From Alphaproteobacteria bacterium (GTDB taxonomy: Bacteria > Pseudomonadota > Alphaproteobacteria > Bin95), in contig JAJDYL010000211.1 of NCBI GenBank assembly GCA_022825195.1, forward strand, positions 1 to 37,004: DNA of 37,004 nt, given 5' to 3'. Below the pieces are notes generated by a model. The model searched no databases. It saw only the letters and a list, made by a program, of their open reading frames with translations, and had not been told where the DNA came from. Shown in pieces: positions 24,672-33,240 of the stretch. Position 1 is the first letter of the stretch. Every line of letters begins with the position of its first letter. A program made the position numbers and the translations under genes.

Positions 24672-25082
24672 TCAGAACTTCCGGTAGGCCTTGTAGAGGT
24701 CCACCATCGGGTGGTCGGGCGACATCTGGAACTTGATCAGCATTTCCCGGGCGATCATGTCCCGGTCCTGCTGGTTGTCCGGCAGGTCCATGTCCTCCGG
24801 AATCGCGACCCAGCCGTTGATGTTCCTGTCGAACACCGCGGCCTGGCCGTCGTCGTATCCCATATGGACGTCTTCCAGCCAGTTCAGGTCGTCCCAGCCC
24901 ATGAACTCCATATAGTCCTTCAGGAACGGGGTCAGCCTGTCATAGTCGGGCAGCAGGTTGACATCGTAGCGGTAGCCGATGTGCTGCCCGATGACCTGCT
25001 CGCGTTCGGAGTCGATGCCGCCGCCCTTCAGGAAGTGGTCGACATCTTCGATATTGGCGCCCTTGTATCCGGATCCGGCCAT
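24672..25082 (-). CDS. Uncharacterised 136-residue protein at the end of the mgs operon
   Basis: It starts MAGSGYKGANIEDVDHFLKG, 17 nt after mgsC, and is clearly in the same operon. The protein is acidic and rich in Asp, Tyr and Met (YDVNLLPDYDRLTPFLKDYMEFMGWDD, NWLEDVHMGYDDG), without cysteines, signal peptide or membrane helix. I know no function. Position suggests a fourth component or assembly factor of the N-methylglutamate synthase/GmaS system. Confidence 0.8.
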   Translation of the reverse strand: MAGSGYKGANIEDVDHFLKGGGIDSEREQVIGQHIGYRYDVNLLPDYDRLTPFLKDYMEFMGWDDLNWLEDVHMGYDDGQAAVFDRNINGWVAIPEDMDLPDNQQDRDMIAREMLIKFQMSPDHPMVDLYKAYRKF

Positions 25083-25099
25083 CTTGCGAGCCCTTCCGT

Positions 25100-26476
25100 C
25101 TAGATGTGGTGATAGTCCTTGACGCCGACCGTGTATTCGGTGCCGGCCAGCGGGACCTGCGCAATCGCGGACGCTTCCATCGTCAGCGCGGCCAGGTCTT
25201 CGGGTTCGAGGCTGTGGATGTCGGTCTTGCCGCAGGCGCGGGCCATCATCTGCGCTTCCATCGTCAGCGTGTGCAGGAAGTTGTAGACGCGCTCCGCCGC
25301 TTCGTCGGGATTGAGCCGGCTGCGCAGTTCCGGATCCTGGGTCGCGACGCCCACCGGGCAGCGGCCGGTGTGGCAGTGATAGCAGGCGCCTGCCCGGACC
25401 CCCATCTCCGAGGGGTAGTCGGCTTCCGGAATGTCCTTGTTGCAGTTGAGCGCCATCAATGCCGAATGGCCGATCGCGATGGCGTCCGCGCCGAGCGCGA
25501 GCGCCTTGGCCACGTCGCCGCCATTGCGGATGCCGCCGGCATAGACCAGCGAGATTTCGCCCCGCTTGCCCAGGTCGTCGATCGCCCGGCGGGCCTGGCG
25601 GATCGCGGCGATGCCCGGGACGCCGGTCTCCTCGGTCGCCAGATGCGGGCCGGCGCCGGTGCCGCCTTCCATGCCGTCGATATAGATCGAATCCGGGTCG
25701 CACTTCACCGCCATGCGGACGTCGTCATAGACGCGCGCGGCGCCGAGCTTGAGCTGGATCGGAATCTGCCAGTCGGTCGCCTCCCTGATCTCCAGGATCT
25801 TCAAGGCCAGATCGTCGGGCCCCAGCCAGTCCGGATGGCGGGCCGGCGAGCGCTGGTCGATACCGGCCGGCAGCGAGCGCATCTCGGCCACCTGGTCGGT
25901 CACCTTCTGGCCCATCAGATGGCCTCCGAGCCCCACCTTGCAGCCCTGGCCGATGAAGAACTCGCAGCCGTCCGCGAGCAGCAAATGGTGCGGGTTGAAG
26001 CCGTAGCGCGACTGGATGCACTGGTAGAACCATTTGGACGAATAGCGCCGTTCGTCCGGGATCATGCCGCCTTCGCCGGAGCAGGTGGCGGTGCCGGCCA
26101 TGGTGGCGCCGCGGGCAAGCGCTGTCTTGGCCTCGAACGAGAGCGCACCGAAGCTCATGCCGGTGATATAGACCGGAATGTCCAGGTCCAGCGGCCGTTT
26201 CGCGCGGGGGCCGATCAACGTCCGCGTCTCGCATTTCTCGCGATAGCCTTCGATCACGAAACGCGTCAGCGTCCCGGGAAGGAAGGTCAGGTCGTCCCAG
26301 TGCGGAATCTTCTTGAACAGCGAGAAGCCGCGCATCCGGTAACGGCCGAGTTCGGATTTCACATGGATGTCGTTGATGACTTCCGGCGTGAAAATCCGGC
26401 TCTTGCCAAGGATGTATTTTTCCTCGACTTCCAGCCTGGAAAAGCCGGTATCACCCGGGGTCGGATCGTCCAGCAT
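25100..26476 (-). CDS. mgsC: N-methylglutamate synthase large subunit (FMN-binding glutamate synthase-like, GlxD)
   Basis: This 458-residue protein resembles the FMN/iron-sulfur core of glutamate synthase: GMSFGALSFEAKTALARGA (about 106), DGMEGGTGAGP (268-278), GIRNGGDVAKALALGADA, and cysteines C365, C368 and C373 (CxxCxxxxC) for a 3Fe-4S cluster. In methylamine users it forms N-methylglutamate from gamma-glutamylmethylamide and 2-oxoglutarate together with MgsA and MgsB. The rhizobial homologue is GlxD. It follows mgsB after 48 nt. Confidence 0.88.
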   Translation of the reverse strand: MLDDPTPGDTGFSRLEVEEKYILGKSRIFTPEVINDIHVKSELGRYRMRGFSLFKKIPHWDDLTFLPGTLTRFVIEGYREKCETRTLIGPRAKRPLDLDIPVYITGMSFGALSFEAKTALARGATMAGTATCSGEGGMIPDERRYSSKWFYQCIQSRYGFNPHHLLLADGCEFFIGQGCKVGLGGHLMGQKVTDQVAEMRSLPAGIDQRSPARHPDWLGPDDLALKILEIREATDWQIPIQLKLGAARVYDDVRMAVKCDPDSIYIDGMEGGTGAGPHLATEETGVPGIAAIRQARRAIDDLGKRGEISLVYAGGIRNGGDVAKALALGADAIAIGHSALMALNCNKDIPEADYPSEMGVRAGACYHCHTGRCPVGVATQDPELRSRLNPDEAAERVYNFLHTLTMEAQMMARACGKTDIHSLEPEDLAALTMEASAIAQVPLAGTEYTVGVKDYHHI

Positions 26477-26524
26477 ATCGGTCTCTTCCTGCAGTTCGAC
26501 GGCGTTTCGCGAAGCAGGCCCTGC

Positions 26525-27367
26525 CTAGAGGACCAGCTTCCTCTCCGTCGGTTCGAGATTGTCGTAGCTCCACAGTTGCTTGCCGGCGACGATCTTGGTG
26601 AAGTGATCGACGCCCTTCTCGGGCAGCAATTCGTACATGGCCAGCTTGCGGGTCAGCCACGCACGGTCGAGATCGGTCAGTTCCGCCGGGACCGCATCGA
26701 CGCCGAGGTCCTGGATCTCGCCGCCGATATAGATGGTGCCGTCATACATCGAGTCGCCGAGGTTCTTCCCGGCATTGCCGCAGACCACGATGCGCCCCCG
26801 CTGCATCATGAATCCCGAAAACGCGCCGGTATCGCCCCCGACGATGATGGTGCCGCCCTTCTGGTCGATGCCGGTGCGCGAGCCGACCGAGCCCTTGCAC
26901 ACCAGGTCGCCTCCGCGCAGCGCGGCGCCGAACGTGGAGCCGGCGTTCTTCTCGATCACGCACACCCCGGCCATCATGTTCTCGCCGAACGACCAGCCGA
27001 CACGGCCGGAAATCCGGACATTCGGGCCGTCGAGCAGGCCGCAGCCGAAATAGCCCAGGCTGCCTTCGACGATGAAGTTCATCCGGTTGAGGATGCCGAC
27101 GATCAGCGAATGCTTGGCGCCGGGGTTCCGGAGCACGATGCTGCCGTGACCGCTATCCATCAGGTCGCGGATTTTCCGGTTGATTTCCGAGGGCTCCAGT
27201 TCGGCGCAGTCGATTTCGGCGCGCCTGTTGAAGTCGACGTCCCGCGCGAAATGGTATGCGAAACCGCCTTCGTTCCTGAGCGTGAACTTGGTCTTGATGT
27301 CCCGGCCCGTCAGGGGCTCGGTATGCATGCCCATCTGCGTGGAGACGGATTCGTTCACGCCTGCCAT
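26525..27367 (-). CDS. mgsB: N-methylglutamate synthase GXGXG-domain subunit (GlxC-like)
   Basis: This 280-residue protein matches the C-terminal GXGXG beta-helix domain of glutamate synthase (repeated SGxVGWSFGENM, GGTIIVGGDTGAFSGFMMQRGRIVVCGNAG). ATG 27367 overlaps the mgsA stop by 13 bp. A downstream in-frame ATG (MGMHTEPLTG) is the alternative start. The domain probably scaffolds the contact between amidotransferase and FMN subunits. Confidence 0.87.
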   Translation of the reverse strand: MAGVNESVSTQMGMHTEPLTGRDIKTKFTLRNEGGFAYHFARDVDFNRRAEIDCAELEPSEINRKIRDLMDSGHGSIVLRNPGAKHSLIVGILNRMNFIVEGSLGYFGCGLLDGPNVRISGRVGWSFGENMMAGVCVIEKNAGSTFGAALRGGDLVCKGSVGSRTGIDQKGGTIIVGGDTGAFSGFMMQRGRIVVCGNAGKNLGDSMYDGTIYIGGEIQDLGVDAVPAELTDLDRAWLTRKLAMYELLPEKGVDHFTKIVAGKQLWSYDNLEPTERKLVL

Positions 27368-28290
27368 ACCCGGACCTCCTCGTCATAGGGGTCGGTGGTG
27401 TCGATCTCGTGCGGGATGATCGCCCTGATCGCGACCTCCTCCGAAGCCAGCGCCACCATGTCGTCCGCCTCGTAGAGAACCATCGGCTTCGCTGCCATGG
27501 TATCCTTGGCCATGCCGAGTTCGTTCCGCGTGGTGATCAGATAGGTGAAAACCCCGTCGATCTCGTGGATCGACCTCTCCAGGGAGTCCTCCAGCGACAT
27601 GCCCTTCTCGAGATTGACCGCGGTGTAGACCGCGAGAAGCTCCGAGTCGCAGTTGCTGACGAAGCGCTGTCCGCTGCGCTCGAGCTGTCGGCGCATCAGC
27701 CAGTAGTTGGTGATCTGGCCGTTGTGGACGACCGCGATGTCGTTGTACGGATAGGCCCAGTAAGGGTGGGCGGAACGAATATCGACATCCGATTCGGTAG
27801 CCATTCTCGTATGGCCGATGCCGTGGGTTCCCCTGAATCCGCCGAGATCGTAGGCGCCGGACACGTCGGCCGCGTCGCCCAGGTCCTTGACCAGTTCCAG
27901 CGCACTGCCGATCGACAGGATCTCCGTGCCCTCGATTTCCTCCATCTGGTCGGCAAGGTCCTTCATGTCGCCGTCATAGGAGATGCGGTAGCGATTCGCG
28001 TATTCCGTCGGCTCGTCCAGATCGAGGACGGCAACGCCGAGTTCTTTCAGCAACCCGTCCACCGCTGCCTTGCGTTCGGCGATCGCCCGGCGGATTTTCG
28101 TCCCGCGGCCCAGATCTTCCTGCTCGGCCACCTTGAACCGCATGATGTATTCGTTCGGTCCGGGCTCGCCATAGACCGCGAACCCCGTCGAATCCGGGCC
28201 GCGATGCTTCAACGCCTGCAGCATGGCGGTCATTTCGCCGCCGATGTTGCGGGCGCCATCGCGGTAAATCAGTCCTGCAATGCCGCACAT
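27355..28290 (-). CDS. mgsA: N-methylglutamate synthase amidotransferase subunit (class II, GlxB-like)
   Basis: This 311-residue class II glutamine amidotransferase begins MCGIAGLIYRDG, so Cys2 is the N-terminal nucleophile. GIGHTRMATESDVDIRSAHPYW and VVHNGQITNYWLMRR are the expected glutamine-site motifs. In the pathway it releases methylamine from gamma-glutamylmethylamide instead of ammonia from glutamine. It sits 28 nt downstream of the gmaS-like gene. Confidence 0.88.
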   Translation of the reverse strand: MCGIAGLIYRDGARNIGGEMTAMLQALKHRGPDSTGFAVYGEPGPNEYIMRFKVAEQEDLGRGTKIRRAIAERKAAVDGLLKELGVAVLDLDEPTEYANRYRISYDGDMKDLADQMEEIEGTEILSIGSALELVKDLGDAADVSGAYDLGGFRGTHGIGHTRMATESDVDIRSAHPYWAYPYNDIAVVHNGQITNYWLMRRQLERSGQRFVSNCDSELLAVYTAVNLEKGMSLEDSLERSIHEIDGVFTYLITTRNELGMAKDTMAAKPMVLYEADDMVALASEEVAIRAIIPHEIDTTDPYDEEVRVWQA

Positions 28291-28318
28291 ACCCTGTCTC
28301 TCCCTTCGAGCGCCGCGC

Positions 28319-29788
28319 CTAAGGCAGGCAATTCAGGTAGGTTTCCATGTCCCACTCGGTGGTGGTGTGCAGGAAACGCTCCCACTCGTCCCGCTTGTAT
28401 TCTTCGTAGAGGCGGTACATGTCGCCGGGCATGGCGGTCTGGATCACCTCGTCATCGGCAAGCGCGTCCAGCGCGGCGCCGAGCGTCATGGGCAGTTTCT
28501 TGACCAGCTTGCCGGCCTCCATCGCCTGATAGATGTTGCGGTCTTCCGGCGGGCCCGGATCGATGTCGTTCCTGATGCCGTCATCGGCCGCCTTGAGGAT
28601 CGCACCGGCCATCAGATGCGGGTTCACCATCGAATCCACCGATCGGTATTCGAAGCGGCCCGGCGCGGATATGCGCAGCCCGGTCGTCCGGTTCTGGTAG
28701 CCCCAGTCGGCGAACACCGGCGCCCAGAAACCGGTGTCCCAAAGGCGGCGGTAGGAGTTGACGGTGGAGGCGCCGATAGCCGTCAGCGCGCCCAGATGCT
28801 TGACGATCCCGCCGACCACCTGCAGCCCGACCTTGCCCGGCAGCTGCACATCGTCGGTATCGGGCATGAAGGTGTTTTCGCCGCCCGTCAGATAGGTGAA
28901 GTTGTTCTCCATGCCGGGCAGCGGATCGTTGCCGAGAGGCTTCAACACCTCCTCGCCGCCGCGCCACAGCGAAATGTTGTGATGGCAACCCGAAGCCGAG
29001 ACGCCCATGAACGGCTTCGTCATGAAGCAGGCAATCAGGTTGAACTCGCGGGCGACCTGGGCGCAGATCTGGCGGTAGGTCGTCAGCCGGTCGGCGGTGC
29101 GCAGCGCGTCGTCGAAGGTGAAGTTGAGTTCGAGCTGGCCGGGCGCGTCCTCGTGATCCCCCTGGATCATGTCCAGACCCATTGCCCGCGAATATTCGAT
29201 CACCCGCATATAGACCGGGCGCAGGCTCTCGAACTGGTCGATATGGTAGCAATACGGCTTGGAGAAGCCGCCGTCCGGCTTGCCGTCCTCGTCCCGTTTC
29301 AGCCACATCATCTCCGGCTCGGTGCCATGGCGCAGATGCAGGCCGTCATGGTCCTGCTGGAATTGAGCGTGGATGCGGCGCAGATTGCCGCGGCTGTCGG
29401 AGGTCAGGAAGGCGCCGGGATCCTCGCGCTCTTCCCGGTTGCGGAACAGGGTGCACCAGATGCGGGCGACCCGCTTGTCCCAGGGCAGCTGGCAGAATGT
29501 TTCCGGCTCCGGGATGCCGACCAGCTCCTTTTCCTGCGGCCCGTAACCCAGATATTCGCCATGCCTGTTCAGGAACAGGTTGACGGTCGCGCCGTAAACC
29601 AGCTGGAAGCCTCGCTCGGCCACCGTTTCCCAGTGGTCCGCCGGAATGCCCTTGCCGCATATCCGGCCGGTGATCGACACGAATTGGAGATACAGATACT
29701 GGATCCCCATCTCGTCGATCTTCCCGCGCACCTGTTTGACCAGATCGTCGCGGCCGTCCTCTTGTACAAAGGCTTCGATATCCATCAT
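28319..29788 (-). CDS. gmaS: Glutamine-synthetase-family ligase, probable gamma-glutamylmethylamide synthetase
   Basis: This is a 489-residue protein; AGGAGGGG precedes the double ATG (29788). GS motifs are present: GTEPEMMWL and QGDHEDAPGQLELNF (metal/glutamate ligands), GVSASGCHHNISLW (the GxHxHxSL loop), and APGRFEYRSVDSMVNPHLMAG (Arg and NPxL region). As the first gene of the operon with mgsABC it most likely ligates methylamine to glutamate. Its N-terminal region (LYLQFVSITGRICGKGIPADHW) and length differ from the ~435-residue GlnT-type GmaS of rhizobia and roseobacters as I remember them, so substrate identity is inference from context. An operator pair lies at 29852-29868. Confidence 0.75.
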   Translation of the reverse strand: MMDIEAFVQEDGRDDLVKQVRGKIDEMGIQYLYLQFVSITGRICGKGIPADHWETVAERGFQLVYGATVNLFLNRHGEYLGYGPQEKELVGIPEPETFCQLPWDKRVARIWCTLFRNREEREDPGAFLTSDSRGNLRRIHAQFQQDHDGLHLRHGTEPEMMWLKRDEDGKPDGGFSKPYCYHIDQFESLRPVYMRVIEYSRAMGLDMIQGDHEDAPGQLELNFTFDDALRTADRLTTYRQICAQVAREFNLIACFMTKPFMGVSASGCHHNISLWRGGEEVLKPLGNDPLPGMENNFTYLTGGENTFMPDTDDVQLPGKVGLQVVGGIVKHLGALTAIGASTVNSYRRLWDTGFWAPVFADWGYQNRTTGLRISAPGRFEYRSVDSMVNPHLMAGAILKAADDGIRNDIDPGPPEDRNIYQAMEAGKLVKKLPMTLGAALDALADDEVIQTAMPGDMYRLYEEYKRDEWERFLHTTTEWDMETYLNCLP

Positions 29789-29851
29789 GTCGCGGTCCCC
29801 TCCTGGCGCGCTATCCCTCTGCCTGCCGTAGCGCTCGGGCTGTTGACTTGA

Positions 29852-29868
29852 CCAATACGAACCATTAC
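29852..29868 (-). promoter_or_regulatory. TAATGGT/TATTGGT operator pair upstream of gmaS
   Basis: In the direction of gmaS it reads TAATGGTTCGTATTGGT (plus strand ACCAATA at 29852, ACCATTA at 29862, 10 bp apart), ending 64 bp before the start codon. Confidence 0.6.
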
Positions 29869-30007
29869 ACTCGCCGCAACCAAATAGGGCTGGCTGGCAT
29901 AGTCTGGATCGAAGGACCAAGGTGTCATTGGCATTTGCGAGTTTGACGATCAGCTCAGACCGACAGCACGGCCGGACCGAACGATTTCTATTTTGCACTG
30001 TTCTGCG

Positions 30008-30044
30008 ACCAATTGCAAACCAATGGTGCCAATGTCAACCAATT
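30008..30044 (-). promoter_or_regulatory. Four-unit ACCAAT(T/G) operator array upstream of the GntR gene
   Basis: Units begin at 30008 (ACCAATT), 30019 (ACCAATG), 30028 (GCCAATG) and 30038 (ACCAATT), at 11, 9 and 10 bp. The array ends 44 bp before the GntR start codon and could serve autoregulation. Its orientation matches gmaS transcription. Confidence 0.6.
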
Positions 30045-30087
30045 AACAGAGCAATCGTGCCTTCGACAAATTCGGGAGTGTGCCGTC

Positions 30088-30828
30088 ATGGATGACGTGC
30101 GCGGAGCCGCACAGGAAATCCCGCCGGTTTCCGGCCCGGGCCATGGGGAACGCGGCCGCCATGTCGGGCAGATCACGGCCCGGCTCCGTGAGGCGATCCG
30201 GAGCGGATTCTACGTGAACGGGGACCAGCTGCCGGCCGAGCGCGAGCTCGCCGAGCGCTTCGATACCGCACGCAGCACCATCCGCAAGGTTCTGCTCAAT
30301 CTGGAGATTGACGGTCTGATCGAGCGGCGTGTCGGCAGCGGCACGTTCGTCAAGTGCGACGACTTGTCGATGAGCGTCGCGCGCGACATCGTCAGCCGTG
30401 TCAGCCCGCTCGAGCTGATCGAAGCGCGGCTGGCGGTCGAGCCGCACATGATCCGTCTCGCCGTGCTCAACGCAACAGCCAACGAGATCAAGATGCTGGG
30501 ATCGATACTCGACGATCTCGAACAGTGCCGGAACGACAAGGAAGCCTTTTCCCGGCACGACAGCATGTTCCACGAATGGCTCGCCAGGAGCGCCAAGAAC
30601 CCCCTGTTGCTCCACCTCTACCAGCAGATCAACGCGGTTCGCGGCCATGACCAGTGGGACGCCATGAAGAACAAGATCCTGCTGCCCGAAGAGATCGACG
30701 AATACAACCGCCAGCATCGCGCCCTGTTTCAGGCGATCGTGCGTCGGGACATCACCTCGGCGGTCAAGCACATCAACGAGCATCTGGAGAAGGCGCGCCG
30801 CGACCTGATGGGTGCCGCTTCGACGTAG
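30088..30828 (+). CDS. GntR-family regulator (FadR/FCD subfamily)
   Basis: This is a 246-residue protein. The winged helix at about residues 25-90 (ARLREAIRSGFYVNGDQLPAERELAERFDTARSTIRKVLLNLEIDGLIERR) is a textbook GntR domain. The rest is an all-helical FCD effector domain with the metal/ligand histidines (HDSMFHEWL, HRALFQAIV). ATG 30088 is favoured; the frame extends upstream into the operator array. It lies between gmaS and tdm and is the prime candidate to bind the AATTGGT/TAATGGT sites, sensing a methylated amine, formaldehyde-linked metabolite or N-methylglutamate. Confidence 0.88.
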   Translation: MDDVRGAAQEIPPVSGPGHGERGRHVGQITARLREAIRSGFYVNGDQLPAERELAERFDTARSTIRKVLLNLEIDGLIERRVGSGTFVKCDDLSMSVARDIVSRVSPLELIEARLAVEPHMIRLAVLNATANEIKMLGSILDDLEQCRNDKEAFSRHDSMFHEWLARSAKNPLLLHLYQQINAVRGHDQWDAMKNKILLPEEIDEYNRQHRALFQAIVRRDITSAVKHINEHLEKARRDLMGAAST

Positions 30829-30867
30829 AGCGCCCGCTTCCCGCCGGAATGTTCGCCGGGCGGCGGA

Positions 30868-33240
30868 TCAGGCCCGGACCCGGGACTTGGCGGGGTCGTA
30901 GAAGGGGAAGGGTACCACCCGGGCCGGGATGCGCTTCTGGTGGCCGTCCAGTTTGCCGACCTCGACGGCAGTCCCTTCCGACGCTGCCGTCACGTCCATG
31001 CGGCAAAGTGCGATGTTCTTGCCGAGGATCGGCGAGCGCATGCCGCTGGTGATGACGCCGACCTGGGCCCGGCCGATATGGACGCAGTCGCCATGCGCCG
31101 CTGCCTCCTGCCCTTCAAGCTCCAGGCCGACCAGCTTGCGCTGCGGCGATTCCTTCCGCCGGATCAGCGCCTCCCGCCCGATGAAATCGTCCTCTTTGGT
31201 CTTCAGCGGCACCGTGAAGCCGATGCCGGCCTCGAACGGATCGACCTGATCGTCGAACTCGTGGTTGGCGAAGACCAGGCCGGCCTCGATGCGGACCATG
31301 TCGAGCGCCTCCAGCCCGAAGGGCGAGAGCCCGTGCGGTTCGCCGGCTTCCCAGATCGCGTCCCAAACGCCCGCAGCGTCGCGCGGATGACACCACACCT
31401 CGAAGCCCAGCTCGCCGGTATAGCCGGTGCGCGATACGATGATCGGAATACCGTCATGGTCGCCGATCCGGCCGATCGAAAAGCGGAACCAGCCGAGTTC
31501 CCCGATCGAAGGCTGCGCCGGCGGCGTCCACACCACCTCCCTGAGGATGTCCCGGCTCTTCGGCCCCTGGACCGCCACGTTATGAAGCTGGTCGGTCGAA
31601 GAGCGAACCCAGACATTGAGCCCGAGCTCCGCCGCCTGCTCCCGCATCCACTCGCCGCCATAGTCGCAGCCGCCGATCCAGCGGAAATTGTCGTCGCCCA
31701 GCCGGAAGGCGGTGCCGTCGTCGATCATGCCGCCGGTTTCGTAGCACATGGCGGAATAGACGACCTGGCCGGCGGCGAGCCGGCGCATGTTCCTGGTGAG
31801 CACCCACTGCATCAGGCGCTGGGCGTCCGGCCCCAGCACCTCGAATTTACGCAGCGCCGACAGATCCATGACCGCGGCGCGCTCGCGACACGCCCAGTAT
31901 TCGTCGACCGCGCCCCGGTTGGTGAAACTGTTGGCCAGCCAGTAGCCGTTATATTCGGTGAAGTTCCGCGTGTATCTGGAAAACCGGGAGTGGAAACCGG
32001 TTTCCCTGGTCAGCTTGGGATCGGCATCGGGCGTCATGCGATAGGCCACCGCTTTCGAAAACACGTTCTCGCGCGGGTACACCCGCACATGGATGTCGGT
32101 CGGGTTCCAGCCGTTGGCCGCGTCGATATCGTCCGGGCAAGCGGACGATACGCAGACCATGTCGGTCAAGGCCTGCAACAGCACGTAATCGCCCGGCCGC
32201 GACCAGGGATCGTCGTTGAATGCCTGGTTGGCGGCGTCGAACCCGGTGTTGAAGAAGAAATTCAGCGCCATCCAGCCCCGGCGCGGCGCGATCCCGAACG
32301 GCTCCAGCACCCGGTTGAAGTTCTCGGAGCAGTTGACGTGGCCGGGATAGCCCATGTCGTCGTAGTACTTCGCCGTGCAGGCATAGAGGAAACTGTCGTG
32401 CCGGCCGCAGGTGTCTCGAATGACCTCCACCATCGGCTGCAGATCCTGGTCGAAGCATTTCGACAGCAGGCCGGGCGCCGGGTAGGCGCTGCCCATCAAG
32501 GTGCGGGTGGCCGTCGCATCCAGGCAGAGTTCGCGGCCCCGGTCGAGACCGGCGGCGGTGAAGGCCTGCAGGTCCGAACATTGGCGGCCCTGCACGTCGA
32601 TGATCTGGATGAACTCGCCGGCCTTGACCTCGTAGGCCTCGGCCGTACTGGCCGCGATACGCCGGTCGATGCGGGGGTCCGCGAGGGGCTCCGGCACCGG
32701 GTGCTCGATGGGCGCAGCTGGGTTGGCGCGGGCGACAAAGATCTCGATCGGCGTTGGCGGATCCTGCCGGTCGACGCGCATCGCGGGCCCCGGCGCCGCC
32801 ACGAAGCAGACAAGCGGCCGTTCGGCGGTCAAGGTTGCTTCATCGCCAGGGCGAGAGTCGCCGCCAAGAACATCGACCGACCGCGCCGCAGCGATATCCA
32901 GACCGCGCCGCTGAAGGGAGCCGGCGAGCGACCGGGCTGTCCGGTCATTGCCGCCCAGGATCGCCTTCAGGCCTTCGGCGGTTCCGTTCACGGCAAGGCC
33001 CAGCGCCTCCGTGTCGGCCGCGCCGTCAGGAGCGAATGCGGCAAGCTGGGCGGCCTGTCGGCCCTCCCGGTCGCGAACCGTGACAGCGTCGCCCGGTTCC
33101 AGCGAGAAGACGGTTGCCGCGCCGCCCTCGGCAACGTACCGCTCGACTCCGAAGCCCAGCGTCGGCACCCCTGGAAGCAGTACGGCGCCGGCGGTCGAGG
33201 GCCGTTGCGCGAGTGTCGGCTTGCGTGTTTCGTCGGTCAT
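30868..33240 (-). CDS. tdm: Trimethylamine N-oxide demethylase (DUF1989-GcvT fusion)
   Basis: This 790-residue protein splits TMAO to dimethylamine and formaldehyde. Residues ~200-400 are a DUF1989 metal domain with GRQCSDLQAF (C221), TCGRHDSF (C278, H281), HVNCSENF (C304) and SACPDD (C368), the cysteine set that binds zinc in this family. Residues ~420-790 are a GcvT-like tetrahydrofolate domain (ERAAVMDLSALRKFEVLGPDA, ending KRIPARVVPFPFYDPAK). The DUF1989-GcvT fusion is diagnostic for Tdm. The N-terminal ~190 residues look like a decayed extra DUF1989 copy. ATG 33240 is chosen over the GTG one codon upstream. A triple operator (33334-33360) lies upstream. Confidence 0.9.
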   Translation of the reverse strand: MTDETRKPTLAQRPSTAGAVLLPGVPTLGFGVERYVAEGGAATVFSLEPGDAVTVRDREGRQAAQLAAFAPDGAADTEALGLAVNGTAEGLKAILGGNDRTARSLAGSLQRRGLDIAAARSVDVLGGDSRPGDEATLTAERPLVCFVAAPGPAMRVDRQDPPTPIEIFVARANPAAPIEHPVPEPLADPRIDRRIAASTAEAYEVKAGEFIQIIDVQGRQCSDLQAFTAAGLDRGRELCLDATATRTLMGSAYPAPGLLSKCFDQDLQPMVEVIRDTCGRHDSFLYACTAKYYDDMGYPGHVNCSENFNRVLEPFGIAPRRGWMALNFFFNTGFDAANQAFNDDPWSRPGDYVLLQALTDMVCVSSACPDDIDAANGWNPTDIHVRVYPRENVFSKAVAYRMTPDADPKLTRETGFHSRFSRYTRNFTEYNGYWLANSFTNRGAVDEYWACRERAAVMDLSALRKFEVLGPDAQRLMQWVLTRNMRRLAAGQVVYSAMCYETGGMIDDGTAFRLGDDNFRWIGGCDYGGEWMREQAAELGLNVWVRSSTDQLHNVAVQGPKSRDILREVVWTPPAQPSIGELGWFRFSIGRIGDHDGIPIIVSRTGYTGELGFEVWCHPRDAAGVWDAIWEAGEPHGLSPFGLEALDMVRIEAGLVFANHEFDDQVDPFEAGIGFTVPLKTKEDDFIGREALIRRKESPQRKLVGLELEGQEAAAHGDCVHIGRAQVGVITSGMRSPILGKNIALCRMDVTAASEGTAVEVGKLDGHQKRIPARVVPFPFYDPAKSRVRA

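Larger units (their letters stand above)
29789..30087. other. 299-bp divergent regulatory region between gmaS and the GntR gene
   Basis: It is A+T-richer than its surroundings and densely packed with operator-like repeats: a pair near gmaS (29852-29868), a loose inverted ACCAAGG/ATTGGC around 29916-29932 and a four-unit array near the GntR gene (30008-30044). Confidence 0.75.
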
